Shown in pieces: positions 39,333 to 46,501 of a stretch of 64,000 nt of DNA (within the stretch, counting starts at the first letter, position 1; each line of letters begins with the position of its first letter). The translations under genes and the position numbers were made by a program. The notes under the pieces were generated by a model. It saw only the letters and a program-made list of their open reading frames with translations, did not search any database and had not been told where the DNA came from. The stretch spans positions 1-64,000 of the forward strand of contig JAMNXO010000003.1 in the NCBI GenBank assembly GCA_023653115.1, in the 5' to 3' direction. This DNA comes from Erythrobacter sp. (GTDB taxonomy: Bacteria; Pseudomonadota; Alphaproteobacteria; Sphingomonadales; Sphingomonadaceae).

Positions 39333-39899
39333 CTAGGATTCCCCCGCGTGTTCGGCGCGGGCGAGTTCGTGCAGCCAGTCGGCGTGGCGCGGGGCGGTTT
39401 TGGTCTGCGACCATTCCTCCAGCATCACCGGCGCGACGCGGGCGAGTTCGGCATATTGCTCAGGCGTGCCGATATCGGCGGCCAGTTCCACGCGGTGGCC
39501 GTTGGGGTCGAAGAAGTAGATCGACTTGAAGATGCCGTGATGCGTCGGGCCGAGCACGTCGATCCCCTCAGCCTCGATATGCGCCTTCGCGGCGAGTAGC
39601 GCGGCTTCATCCGGCACCCGCAGCGCGAGGTGCTGCACCCAGGCCGGTGTGTTGGGGTCTTTGCCCATCTCGGGCTGGTTCGGCAGCTCGAAGAAGGCGA
39701 GGATGTTGCCGTTCCCCGCATCGAGGAAGATGTGCATGTAGGGATCATATTCGCCCGTGGAGGGCACGTGATCCTCGGCAAAGGCGGTGGTGTAGGTCAT
39801 GCCGAGCACGCGGGCATACCATTCCACGGTCTCCTTGGCGTCCTTGCAGCGATAGGCGGCGTGGTGGATGCCGCCGAGGTGAACCGGGTGATTGGTCAT
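39333..39899 (-). CDS. VOC-family (glyoxalase/dioxygenase superfamily) protein
   Basis: The 188-residue protein has the paired beta-alpha-beta-beta-beta modules of the vicinal oxygen chelate fold. Likely metal ligands are His in GGIHHAAYRC near 10, His in PAWVQHLALRVP and a Glu in NGHRVELAADIG. It could be a ring-cleavage dioxygenase, lyase or isomerase; position beside hppD suggests aromatic catabolism. Start: the ATG at 39899 has GAGAG just upstream; an in-frame ATG 18 bp earlier is possible. The MITE-like repeat lies between it and hppD. Confidence 0.82.
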   Translation of the reverse strand: MTNHPVHLGGIHHAAYRCKDAKETVEWYARVLGMTYTTAFAEDHVPSTGEYDPYMHIFLDAGNGNILAFFELPNQPEMGKDPNTPAWVQHLALRVPDEAALLAAKAHIEAEGIDVLGPTHHGIFKSIYFFDPNGHRVELAADIGTPEQYAELARVAPVMLEEWSQTKTAPRHADWLHELARAEHAGES

Positions 39900-39917
39900 G
39901 CTCTCATTCCTCTCCAC

Positions 39918-40019
39918 TCGTCATTGCGAGCCGAAGGCGAAGCAATCCATGGACAGGTGTCGCGACTTGCGCAACGTCAGGTCATGGATTGCTTCGCCTG
40001 CGGCTCCTCGCAATGACGA
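39918..40019. repeat. MITE-like inverted repeat, copy 2 (102 bp)
   Basis: It has the same 13-bp terminal inverted repeats as the copy at 32047-32175 (TCGTCATTGCGAG and its complement) and the same subterminal AGCAATCCATGG, with a shorter, different centre. It fills the gap between hppD and the VOC gene. Whether it also acts as a terminator is unknown. Confidence 0.8.
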
Positions 40020-40025
40020 AGCAAA

Positions 40026-41156
40026 TTACTCCGCCGGTTCCTCGGCATTGAGCACACCGCGGATGATCTGGTCGCGCTCCATGCTTTCAAACAGCGCCTT
40101 GAAGTTGCCCTCGCCAAAGCCGTCGTCGCCCTTGCGCTGGATGAATTCGAAGAACACCGGCCCGACCTGCGCCTGCGCGAAGATCTGCAGCAGCAGGCGG
40201 GGGGAGCCGCCTTCTGTCGTGCCGTCCAAAAGGATGCCGCGCATCTTCAGCGCGTCGACATCCTCGCCGTGGCCGGGCAGGCGACCTTCGAGCATTTCGT
40301 AATAGGTGGCGGGCGGCGCGGTCATGAAGGGGACGCCGAGCTTTTGCAGGCGATCCCAGCAGGCCAGCAGATCGTCGCAGATCAACGCGATGTGCTGGAT
40401 GCCCTCGCCGTTGAAGGCGCGCAGGAACTCCTCGATCTGGCCCTTGCCGCCCTCGCCTTCTTCATTGAGCGGGATGCGGATCTTGCCGTCGGGCGCGGTC
40501 AGCGCCTTGGAGGTGAGGCCGGTATATTCGCCCTTGATGTCGAAGAAGCGGATCTCGCGGAAGTTGAACAGCGTCTCGTAATAGTCCGCCCAATACTTCA
40601 TCCGACCGGTGTAGACGTTGTGGGTGAGGTGATCGATCGTGTGGAAGCCGGCACCTTCGGGATAGGGATCGACGCCGGGCAGGTATTCGAAATCGATGTC
40701 GTAGATGGTCAGGCTCTTGCCGCCCTGTGCGCCTGCATAGCGGTCGACCAGATACAGGATCGCCCCGCCGATGCCGCGGATTGCGGGGATGCGCAGCTCC
40801 ATCGGGCCGGGGTCATTGGCGACTGGCTCGGCGCCCTTCTCCAGCAGGTGGGCATAGGCCTTGGCCGCATCACGCACCCGGAACGCCATCCCGCAGGCCG
40901 AGGCACCATGTTCGCGCGCGAAGTACCACGCGGCGCTGCGCGGTTCGTAATTGGCGATCAGGTTGATGCCGCCCTGCCGCCAAAGGTGCACGTCCTTCGA
41001 GCGGTGCTGCGCAACGCGGGTGAAGCCCATCGCTTCGAACACCGGCTCGAGCATGCCTTTCTCGGGCGCGCAGAATTCGACGAATTCGAACCCGTCCAGG
41101 CCGGCGGGATTGTCGAACAGGTCTTTCGCCCCGTCGTTCTTCATCGGTGCATTCAC
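40026..41156 (-). CDS. hppD: 4-hydroxyphenylpyruvate dioxygenase
   Basis: HppD converts 4-hydroxyphenylpyruvate to homogentisate in tyrosine breakdown. The 376-residue protein has an N-terminal VOC module (about 20-160) and a C-terminal catalytic module with iron ligands in [10 protein letters not shown] (His), [10 protein letters not shown] (His) and [20 protein letters not shown] (Glu). The last motif is diagnostic of the family. The start is a GTG at 41156 (MNAPMKNDG) or the ATG at 41144; the call uses GTG. No homogentisate dioxygenase gene is in the window. A 14-bp palindrome lies just upstream. Confidence 0.96.
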   Translation of the reverse strand: MNAPMKNDGAKDLFDNPAGLDGFEFVEFCAPEKGMLEPVFEAMGFTRVAQHRSKDVHLWRQGGINLIANYEPRSAAWYFAREHGASACGMAFRVRDAAKAYAHLLEKGAEPVANDPGPMELRIPAIRGIGGAILYLVDRYAGAQGGKSLTIYDIDFEYLPGVDPYPEGAGFHTIDHLTHNVYTGRMKYWADYYETLFNFREIRFFDIKGEYTGLTSKALTAPDGKIRIPLNEEGEGGKGQIEEFLRAFNGEGIQHIALICDDLLACWDRLQKLGVPFMTAPPATYYEMLEGRLPGHGEDVDALKMRGILLDGTTEGGSPRLLLQIFAQAQVGPVFFEFIQRKGDDGFGEGNFKALFESMERDQIIRGVLNAEEPAE

Positions 41157-41183
41157 GGCGCTGATCCCCTCGGCGTCAGGATA

Positions 41184-41197
41184 GTTTCAATTGAAAC
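41184..41197. promoter_or_regulatory. 14-bp perfect palindrome before hppD
   Basis: GTTTCAATTGAAAC is a perfect palindrome, 27-40 bp upstream of the hppD start in an AT-rich patch. This is the expected place for a repressor or activator site. The protein that binds is unknown; no regulator gene is adjacent. Confidence 0.55.
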
Positions 41198-41237
41198 CAA
41201 TTACCCGAAATCGCCGATTCGCGCAAGGGCGCGCTGG

Positions 41238-42773
41238 CTAAGCCGCGCGCCCCACGTTGCGCCCCCGCTCATCCTGCGTCAGCGCCAGCCGCAGTCCGAA
41301 AGGCTCGCCGCCTTCGAAGGCGGAGGCGGTGGCAGGATCGGTGAGATCGGCATTGGCAATCACCCGCTCGCCCGCATCCGAGCGGCCAATCACCACCGCC
41401 TCGGCGCCCTTGGGCCCGCGGTTGATGGTGTAGGTTTCAACCGTCAGCGCATCCACTGGCGCCTTGGCCGCTGGCACCTTGTCGGTCGCCTTGGGCAGTA
41501 TGGTGAAGCGGTCATTGCCACTCCATTCTGCGGCCGTTGTCGAGTAGATGCCGGTCGCATACTTGCTCATCCAGCCGCCATTGGCACCCACCAGCGCGAA
41601 GCTGCCGCGATTCTCCCGCACACGCTGCACGGCCTCGGCAATGGCATGGGCCGAGTAGTTGTTCCCCGCCCCGCCGAAGAAGGGCAGGCCGCCGGTAAGC
41701 GTCAGCCCTCGCGGGTCATCGACGCTAAGGCCGAAATGGTCGCACTGGTTGAACACGGGGATCGCGAAGCACGAATAGAAGTCGATATAGGCCATATCCG
41801 CCATGCCCTTGCCCGCCCGCGCCAGCGCCGCATCGACGGATGCCAGCGAGGCAGGGTTGGCCGACAGGTCAGGCCGCTGCGACAGCTTCAGTTCCGTAGC
41901 AGCGGTGACGGCGTGGATATGCACCCACTTGTCCTCGGGCACGCCGAGTTTGCGCGCCAGCCCCGCCGAGGCAACGATGATCGCCGCCGCCTGATTCACC
42001 TGATCGCGGGCGACCGTCATGCGCGGATAAGGTTCCGCGACGATGCGGTTGCGGTCGGTGACAGTGGCGAGCTCCACCGCCGTGCGCTCGACCGGCGCCG
42101 CCGAGTGCGGGTTGGCGGCAGCAACGCGGGTGAAGGGCGCAAACAACTTGCCGATTTCGAGCCGGTAGTCCTCCAGCCCCAAGCCCAGCTTATGCCGCCG
42201 GGCATTTTCGGCCAGCGCATAAAGCGGGATCGCCCCGCTCGCGCCGTGGGCAAACAGCACTGGCTCCATCAGTTCGTCGACCCCGAAGCCCTGATCCTCG
42301 AAGTCGCCTTCGATCTCCTCCGACCAATCGGGGATCTCGCCCTTGGCGCTCAAGGCCAGCACGGTCGAGATCGCTTCGGAACCAACGATCACTGCGCACT
42401 GGCTGTCACCCGCCGCAATGGCAGTGGCAAACTCGCCCACCAGCTGCTGGTTGGTCTGCCCGCCGGTGGTGGTGAGGATTGCGCAGGCCGGATTGGCACC
42501 AACCCGCTTGGCAATTGCGCGCGGCACGTTGTTCGCGGCACCGAAGGGCGGCTTGCGATCCGGGCGCGACATTTCGAAAGCGCGGATCGCGGCGAGGGTG
42601 TCGATGGCACCTGCCACATCACCGCTCGCGCCGCTGTCAGCAATCGCCGCTGCCAGCGCCTTGCCGCCCAAGTCCATATAGGAGAGGGCGGCATAGCCAG
42701 GCTCGCCCACCCTCTCCGAATATTGGCCCACCCCGATGATGACCGGGGTGTTGTCCGGAACCTCAGTCGACAA
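41238..42773 (-). CDS. thiolase-like protein (TLP1 type), active-site Cys apparently missing
   Basis: The 511-residue protein has the thiolase fold followed by an extra C-terminal domain (about 400-511), as in thiolase-like protein type 1. Where thiolases have the nucleophilic Cys (CASGLxA), this protein has TTTGGQTNQQ near 90, and in place of GHPxGAxG it has GGAGNNYSAH. It is therefore unlikely to be an ordinary thiolase; it may act on a CoA ester in another way or be a partner subunit of the next gene. The start is a TTG at 42773, inside the 3' end of the upstream thiolase gene; this start is uncertain. Confidence 0.75.
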   Translation of the reverse strand: MSTEVPDNTPVIIGVGQYSERVGEPGYAALSYMDLGGKALAAAIADSGASGDVAGAIDTLAAIRAFEMSRPDRKPPFGAANNVPRAIAKRVGANPACAILTTTGGQTNQQLVGEFATAIAAGDSQCAVIVGSEAISTVLALSAKGEIPDWSEEIEGDFEDQGFGVDELMEPVLFAHGASGAIPLYALAENARRHKLGLGLEDYRLEIGKLFAPFTRVAAANPHSAAPVERTAVELATVTDRNRIVAEPYPRMTVARDQVNQAAAIIVASAGLARKLGVPEDKWVHIHAVTAATELKLSQRPDLSANPASLASVDAALARAGKGMADMAYIDFYSCFAIPVFNQCDHFGLSVDDPRGLTLTGGLPFFGGAGNNYSAHAIAEAVQRVRENRGSFALVGANGGWMSKYATGIYSTTAAEWSGNDRFTILPKATDKVPAAKAPVDALTVETYTINRGPKGAEAVVIGRSDAGERVIANADLTDPATASAFEGGEPFGLRLALTQDERGRNVGRAA

Positions 42774-44031
42774 AGCCGTCAACCCGCTCGACGATGATCG
42801 CCGGCGCCATGCCGCCCGCTGCGCACATGGTGACGAGGCCATAGCGACCGCCGCGGCGTTCCAGTTCGTCGATCACGGTGCCGATCAGGATCGAACCGGT
42901 CGCACCGATCGGGTGGCCGAGCGCGATCGAACCGCCGTTGACGTTGACCTTATCCCAATCGAGCCCAAGATCGCGCACGAACTTGGCGGCGACGACAGCG
43001 AAGGCCTCATTGATTTCGTAAAGGTCGATGTCGTCGGTGGTGAGCCCCGCCTTCGCCAGCACCTTTTTGGCGGCCGGCACCGGCGCGTTGAGCATCAGCG
43101 TCGGATCATCGCCCATGTTGCAGGTAGCAACGATCCGTGCGCGCGGCTTCAGCCCGTGCTTCTCGGCATAGGCCTTGGAGGTGATCAGCACGGCCGCCGC
43201 ACCATCGACCACACCCGAGGAATTGCCCGCGTGGTGGAAGTGCTGGATGTCCAGATCGGGATACTTCTGGTTGATCAGCTTGCGGAAGGTGGTGCCGTTG
43301 GCGTCCAGCGGCACGTCGGCGATCTTGGGGAATGCCGGCTCCAGCTTGGCAAGGTCTTCCATCGTGGTTTGCGGGCGCGGATATTCGTCATGGTCGAGCA
43401 GCACCGTGCCGTCATCGGCCACCACCGGCACCACCGACTTGGCAAAGCGGCCCTCGGCCATCGCCTCGGCGGCGCGCTGCTGCGAACGGTAGCCGACCGC
43501 GTCGAGATCCTCGCGGGTGAAGCCTTCCATGCTGGCAATCGCATCGCCGCAGATGCCCTGGTGCGACTGCGGGTGCACAGCCTGAAGGCGCTCGTTGTAG
43601 CTGCCCATCATCGGCGGCTTGATCCCGGCGCGCATCTTTTCCTGCGACATGGCGGCGGTGAGGCTCATCATCTCGGTGCCGCCCGCAACGACGCAGTCTT
43701 CCATCCCGCTCATCACCTGCGCGGCCGCCAGCGACACGCTGGTAATCCCGCCGCCGCAGAAACGGTCAAGCGTGGTGCCGCTCGACGTAATGTCATAGCC
43801 CGCATCGAGCGACGCCATGCGGCCCATATCGCCCGCCTGCATCCCGTCCTGGGTGCTGACCGACCAGATCACATCATCGACCGTGCCGGTGTCGAGGTGA
43901 TTGCGGTCCTTGATGGCCTTGAGCACGGTCGCGGCCAGATGCTGCGGGTGCTCGGCGGCCAGCGCGCCCTTGCCCTGCTTGCCGATGCCGCGCGGGGTGC
44001 GCACTGCGTCGATGATGTATGCTTCGGCCAT
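42763..44031 (-). CDS. acetyl-CoA C-acyltransferase (thiolase)
   Basis: The enzyme cleaves a 3-ketoacyl-CoA with CoA, or condenses two acyl-CoAs in reverse. The 422-residue protein has all thiolase residues: nucleophilic Cys92 in [16 protein letters not shown], the His in [14 protein letters not shown], and the second Cys in CAAGGMA. Starting ATG at 44031 is preceded by GAGAGGA. It is divergent from an enoyl-CoA hydratase gene, with 115 bp between the starts, and its stop overlaps the thiolase-like gene. It probably works in fatty-acid or side-chain beta-oxidation. Confidence 0.95.
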   Translation of the reverse strand: MAEAYIIDAVRTPRGIGKQGKGALAAEHPQHLAATVLKAIKDRNHLDTGTVDDVIWSVSTQDGMQAGDMGRMASLDAGYDITSSGTTLDRFCGGGITSVSLAAAQVMSGMEDCVVAGGTEMMSLTAAMSQEKMRAGIKPPMMGSYNERLQAVHPQSHQGICGDAIASMEGFTREDLDAVGYRSQQRAAEAMAEGRFAKSVVPVVADDGTVLLDHDEYPRPQTTMEDLAKLEPAFPKIADVPLDANGTTFRKLINQKYPDLDIQHFHHAGNSSGVVDGAAAVLITSKAYAEKHGLKPRARIVATCNMGDDPTLMLNAPVPAAKKVLAKAGLTTDDIDLYEINEAFAVVAAKFVRDLGLDWDKVNVNGGSIALGHPIGATGSILIGTVIDELERRGGRYGLVTMCAAGGMAPAIIVERVDGFVD

Positions 44032-44102
44032 GATGATCCTCTCCCGATGTAGCGAAAATGCGGTTGACGCGTCCGTAAACCCACTGCACCAGTCGCACAA
44101 GA

Positions 44103-44122
44103 ATTGCGTTTCAAATCGCAAT
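44103..44122. promoter_or_regulatory. 20-bp inverted repeat in the divergent beta-oxidation promoter
   Basis: ATTGCG and CGCAAT are perfect arms around 8 nt, centred in the 115-bp gap between the divergent thiolase and enoyl-CoA hydratase genes, and 25-44 bp before the latter. The layout fits a dimeric TetR- or FadR-like operator controlling both directions. No regulator gene is adjacent; function is inferred. Confidence 0.45.
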
Positions 44123-44146
44123 CACATTTTCGATAGGAGAGAGCCT

Positions 44147-44920
44147 GTGAGCGAGACCGCTGCCCCCGAAGTGCTGACCGAAGTTGTCGATGGCGTCCTC
44201 ATCGTCACTATCAACCGCCCCGAAGCCAAGAACGCCATGACCAAGGCCGCGGCCGAGGGAATCGCGGCGGCGATGGACCGTCTGGACGCGGAAGACGATC
44301 TGCGCGTCGGCATCATCACCGGCGCGGGCGGGACGTTCTGCTCGGGCATGGACCTCAAGGGCTTCCTGCGCGGCGAGACTCCCTCGGTTGAAGGCCGGGG
44401 CTTTGGCGGCGTGGTGCAGGCCCCGCCGGCCAAGCCGCTGATCGCCGCAGTGGAAGGCTACGCGCTCGCCGGGGGCCTCGAACTGATGATCGCCTGCGAT
44501 CTCGTGGTGGCGCACAAGGATGCCAAGTTCGGCATCCCCGAAGTGAAGCGCGGCCTTGTGGCGGCGGCCGGCGGCGTGATGATGCTGCCCGACCAGATCC
44601 CCGAGCGCATCGCGCTGGAACTCGCACTGACGGGTGACTTCATCGGCGCAGAGCGCGCCTACCAACTGGGCCTGATCAATGAAGTGACCGAAGGCTCGGC
44701 GCTGGAGGGTGCCATGGCGCTGGCGGCGAAGATCGCAGCCAACGGCCCGCTGGCGGTGAAGGTGTCCAAGGCGGTGATGAAGCAATCGCGCGGCTGGGCA
44801 ATGGAGGATCGCTACGCCAATCAGGGCAAGCTGATCGGCCCCGTGTTCGTCAGCCACGACGCCCGCGAAGGCGCCGCCGCCTTTGCCGAGAAGCGCAAGC
44901 CCAACTGGACGGGCAAGTAA
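44147..44920 (+). CDS. enoyl-CoA hydratase/isomerase-family (crotonase) protein
   Basis: The 257-residue protein belongs to the crotonase fold. The oxyanion-hole segments are CSGMDL (65-70) and GYALAGGLEL (104-113). The region IPEVKRGLVAAAGG has a Glu near 131 in the position of a catalytic acid. It probably hydrates or isomerises an enoyl-CoA; the substrate is not predictable. The GTG start at 44147 has AGGAGAG upstream and avoids a long unrelated N-terminal extension that would overlap the divergent thiolase. Confidence 0.9.
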   Translation: MSETAAPEVLTEVVDGVLIVTINRPEAKNAMTKAAAEGIAAAMDRLDAEDDLRVGIITGAGGTFCSGMDLKGFLRGETPSVEGRGFGGVVQAPPAKPLIAAVEGYALAGGLELMIACDLVVAHKDAKFGIPEVKRGLVAAAGGVMMLPDQIPERIALELALTGDFIGAERAYQLGLINEVTEGSALEGAMALAAKIAANGPLAVKVSKAVMKQSRGWAMEDRYANQGKLIGPVFVSHDAREGAAAFAEKRKPNWTGK

Positions 44921-44981
44921 GAATTCGGGTGCGGCGCGCCATCAGCGCGCGCCGCCGCCTTGGGATCAAGAGGAGAGAGAA

Positions 44982-46145
44982 ATGCCCGTCATCGATGTGC
45001 CGCAGCCGGCCTTCATGGAAGAAGAAGAAATCGCCATTTTCGCCGACGCGGTCGGCAAGTTCTACGCCCAGCACGCGCCGCAAAAGCGGGTCGAGAAGTG
45101 GCGCGAGGACGGGATGGTCGAGCGTGACTTCTGGCGCGAAGCGGGGGCCGCAGGGCTGCTCGGCGTGTCGGTGCCGACCGAATATGGCGGCCACGGCGGC
45201 GATTTCCGGCACGACATGGTGGTGATCGACCAGCAGGGCAAGCACGGGGTCGACGGCTTCGGCGCCTCGCTCCACAACACCATCATCCTGCCCTATCTGG
45301 TGCGCCACGGCACCGAAGAGCAGAAGCTGAAGTATCTCCCCCGCCTCGTTGCCGGCGATCTCGTCAGCGCGATTGCGATGAGCGAGCCTGATGCCGGCTC
45401 CGACCTCCAGTCGATCAAGACCACCGCGCTCAAGGACGGCAACGGCTACCGCCTCAACGGCTCCAAGACCTGGATCTCGAACGGGCAGCTCGCTGACTTC
45501 ATCATCGTCGTCGCCAAGACCGATCCGGCGGAAGGGGCCAAGGGCATTTCGCTGCTGCTGCTCGAAACCGACGGCGCGGAAGGCTTCCAGCGCGGCAAGA
45601 AGCTCGACAAGATCGGCCTCGATGCGCAGGACACCTCCGAGCTGTTCTTCGACAATGTGTTCATCCCGGCCGACAACCTGCTCGGCGGCGTCGAGGGCCG
45701 CGGGTTCTACCAGCTGATGGGCGAACTGCCGCAGGAGCGCCTGGTGATCGCGATGAACGCGATTGCGGGCATCGAAAAGGCGCTCGATGTGACGGTCGAT
45801 TACGTCAAGAACCGCAAGGCCTTCGGCAAGACGATCTGGGACTTCCAGAACACGCAGTTCGTGCTGGCCGACCTCAAGGCGCGCGGCACGGCGGCGCGGG
45901 TGTTCGTGAACGACTGCATCGCCAAGCTGCTCGAAGGCAAGCTCGACGTGGCGACCGCCAGCATGGCGAAGTACTGGGTCACCGAGCTGCAGAGCGAAGT
46001 GGTCGACAAGTGCCTGCAGTTCCACGGCGGCGCGGGCTACATCAATGATTACGCCATCGCCCGCATGTACCGCGACACCCGCATCGCGCGGATCTACGGC
46101 GGATCGAACGAGATCATGAAGATGCTGATCGCAAGGAGTATGTGA
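44982..46145 (+). CDS. acyl-CoA dehydrogenase
   Basis: The enzyme oxidises acyl-CoA to enoyl-CoA with FAD and passes electrons to ETF. The 387-residue protein has the N-terminal helical domain, the middle beta domain with MSEPDAGSDLQSI and SKTWISNG, and the C-terminal domain with FGKTIWDFQNTQF and GGAGYINDYAIARMYRDTR, ending in IYGGSNEIMK, where the Glu of the last motif is in the catalytic-base position. An AGGAGAG site precedes the ATG. It follows the enoyl-CoA hydratase by 61 bp in the same direction. A GC-rich hairpin repeat starts 3 bp after the stop. Confidence 0.96.
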   Translation: MPVIDVPQPAFMEEEEIAIFADAVGKFYAQHAPQKRVEKWREDGMVERDFWREAGAAGLLGVSVPTEYGGHGGDFRHDMVVIDQQGKHGVDGFGASLHNTIILPYLVRHGTEEQKLKYLPRLVAGDLVSAIAMSEPDAGSDLQSIKTTALKDGNGYRLNGSKTWISNGQLADFIIVVAKTDPAEGAKGISLLLLETDGAEGFQRGKKLDKIGLDAQDTSELFFDNVFIPADNLLGGVEGRGFYQLMGELPQERLVIAMNAIAGIEKALDVTVDYVKNRKAFGKTIWDFQNTQFVLADLKARGTAARVFVNDCIAKLLEGKLDVATASMAKYWVTELQSEVVDKCLQFHGGAGYINDYAIARMYRDTRIARIYGGSNEIMKMLIARSM

Positions 46146-46148
46146 TTT

Positions 46149-46250
46149 CGCAGCCCCGTCCGGGGCTGCGTCCTCGGCGCTGTTCCCGTTGCTGACGCAA
46201 CGGGGCGCCTGCGGGGCGGCCGCGTGGCCTTGCGGTCGCTAACGCGACCG
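46149..46250 (+). repeat. three-hairpin GC-rich repeat, copy A
   Basis: Hairpin 1 is CGCAGCCCC-gtcc-GGGGCTGCG, followed by TCCTCGG. Hairpin 2 is CCCGTTGC-tgac-GCAACGGG. A GCCTGCGGGGCGGCCG core follows, then hairpin 3 CGGTCGC-taac-GCGACCG. It starts 3 bp after the acyl-CoA dehydrogenase stop and reads in the same direction. It shares layout but not stem sequence with copies at 46341, 52965, 56342, 58163 and 63961. Confidence 0.8.
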
Positions 46251-46276
46251 TTCCGGCGCGATGATCGAAACATGAG

Positions 46277-46305
46277 AAGGCGGCTCCATAACGGGCCGCC
46301 TTTTT
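46277..46305 (+). terminator. intrinsic terminator after acyl-CoA dehydrogenase
   Basis: AAGGCGGC and GCCGCCTT arms around 10 nt are followed by a run of T. It lies about 130 bp after the stop, beyond the hairpin repeat, so the repeat would be part of the mRNA 3' end. Confidence 0.78.
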
Positions 46306-46340
46306 CGTGCCAGCCACCACGACGCTAAGTCGCGCTGTAA

Positions 46341-46438
46341 CGACGCTGCAAGCGTCGCAAGGGCGACCGCCCGCCCGCAGCGGGTCCGCAGCAAAGCGGA
46401 GGACGCCTAGCGAGGACGCACCCGCGGAGGCGGGTGCG
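46341..46438 (-). repeat. three-hairpin GC-rich repeat, copy B
   Basis: Written on the plus strand it reads CGACGCT-gca-AGCGTCG, the CCGCCCGCAG core, a variable middle with CGAGGA, and CGCACCCGC-ggag-GCGGGTGCG at the right. It is oriented with its first hairpin toward the 3' end of the minus-strand TonB receptor gene. Confidence 0.75.
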
Positions 46439-46444
46439 CCATAC

Positions 46445-46480
46445 AAAAAAGGCGGCCCGGTTTCCCGAGCCGCCCTTTTT
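46445..46480 (-). terminator. bidirectional terminator after the TonB receptor
   Basis: A GGCGGC/GCCGCC-based stem of about ten pairs with one mismatch has six T on the minus side and five T on the plus side. It lies 22 bp after the receptor stop on the minus strand. Confidence 0.8.
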
Positions 46481-46501
46481 CTGGCCTAAGCCGCTTCGCG
46501 C

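Larger units (their letters stand above)
46146..46501. other. 356-bp intergenic region with two hairpin repeats and two terminators
   Basis: No gene is seen. Two copies of the GC-rich three-hairpin repeat lie here in opposite orientation, one facing each converging gene, with a terminator for the acyl-CoA dehydrogenase between them and a terminator for the TonB receptor at the right end. Confidence 0.75.

Noticed and set aside
40269..42797. 842-codon open frame antisense to hppD and the thiolase-like gene
   Set aside because: It spans two unrelated sense genes and the promoter between them, which is not credible for a real gene.
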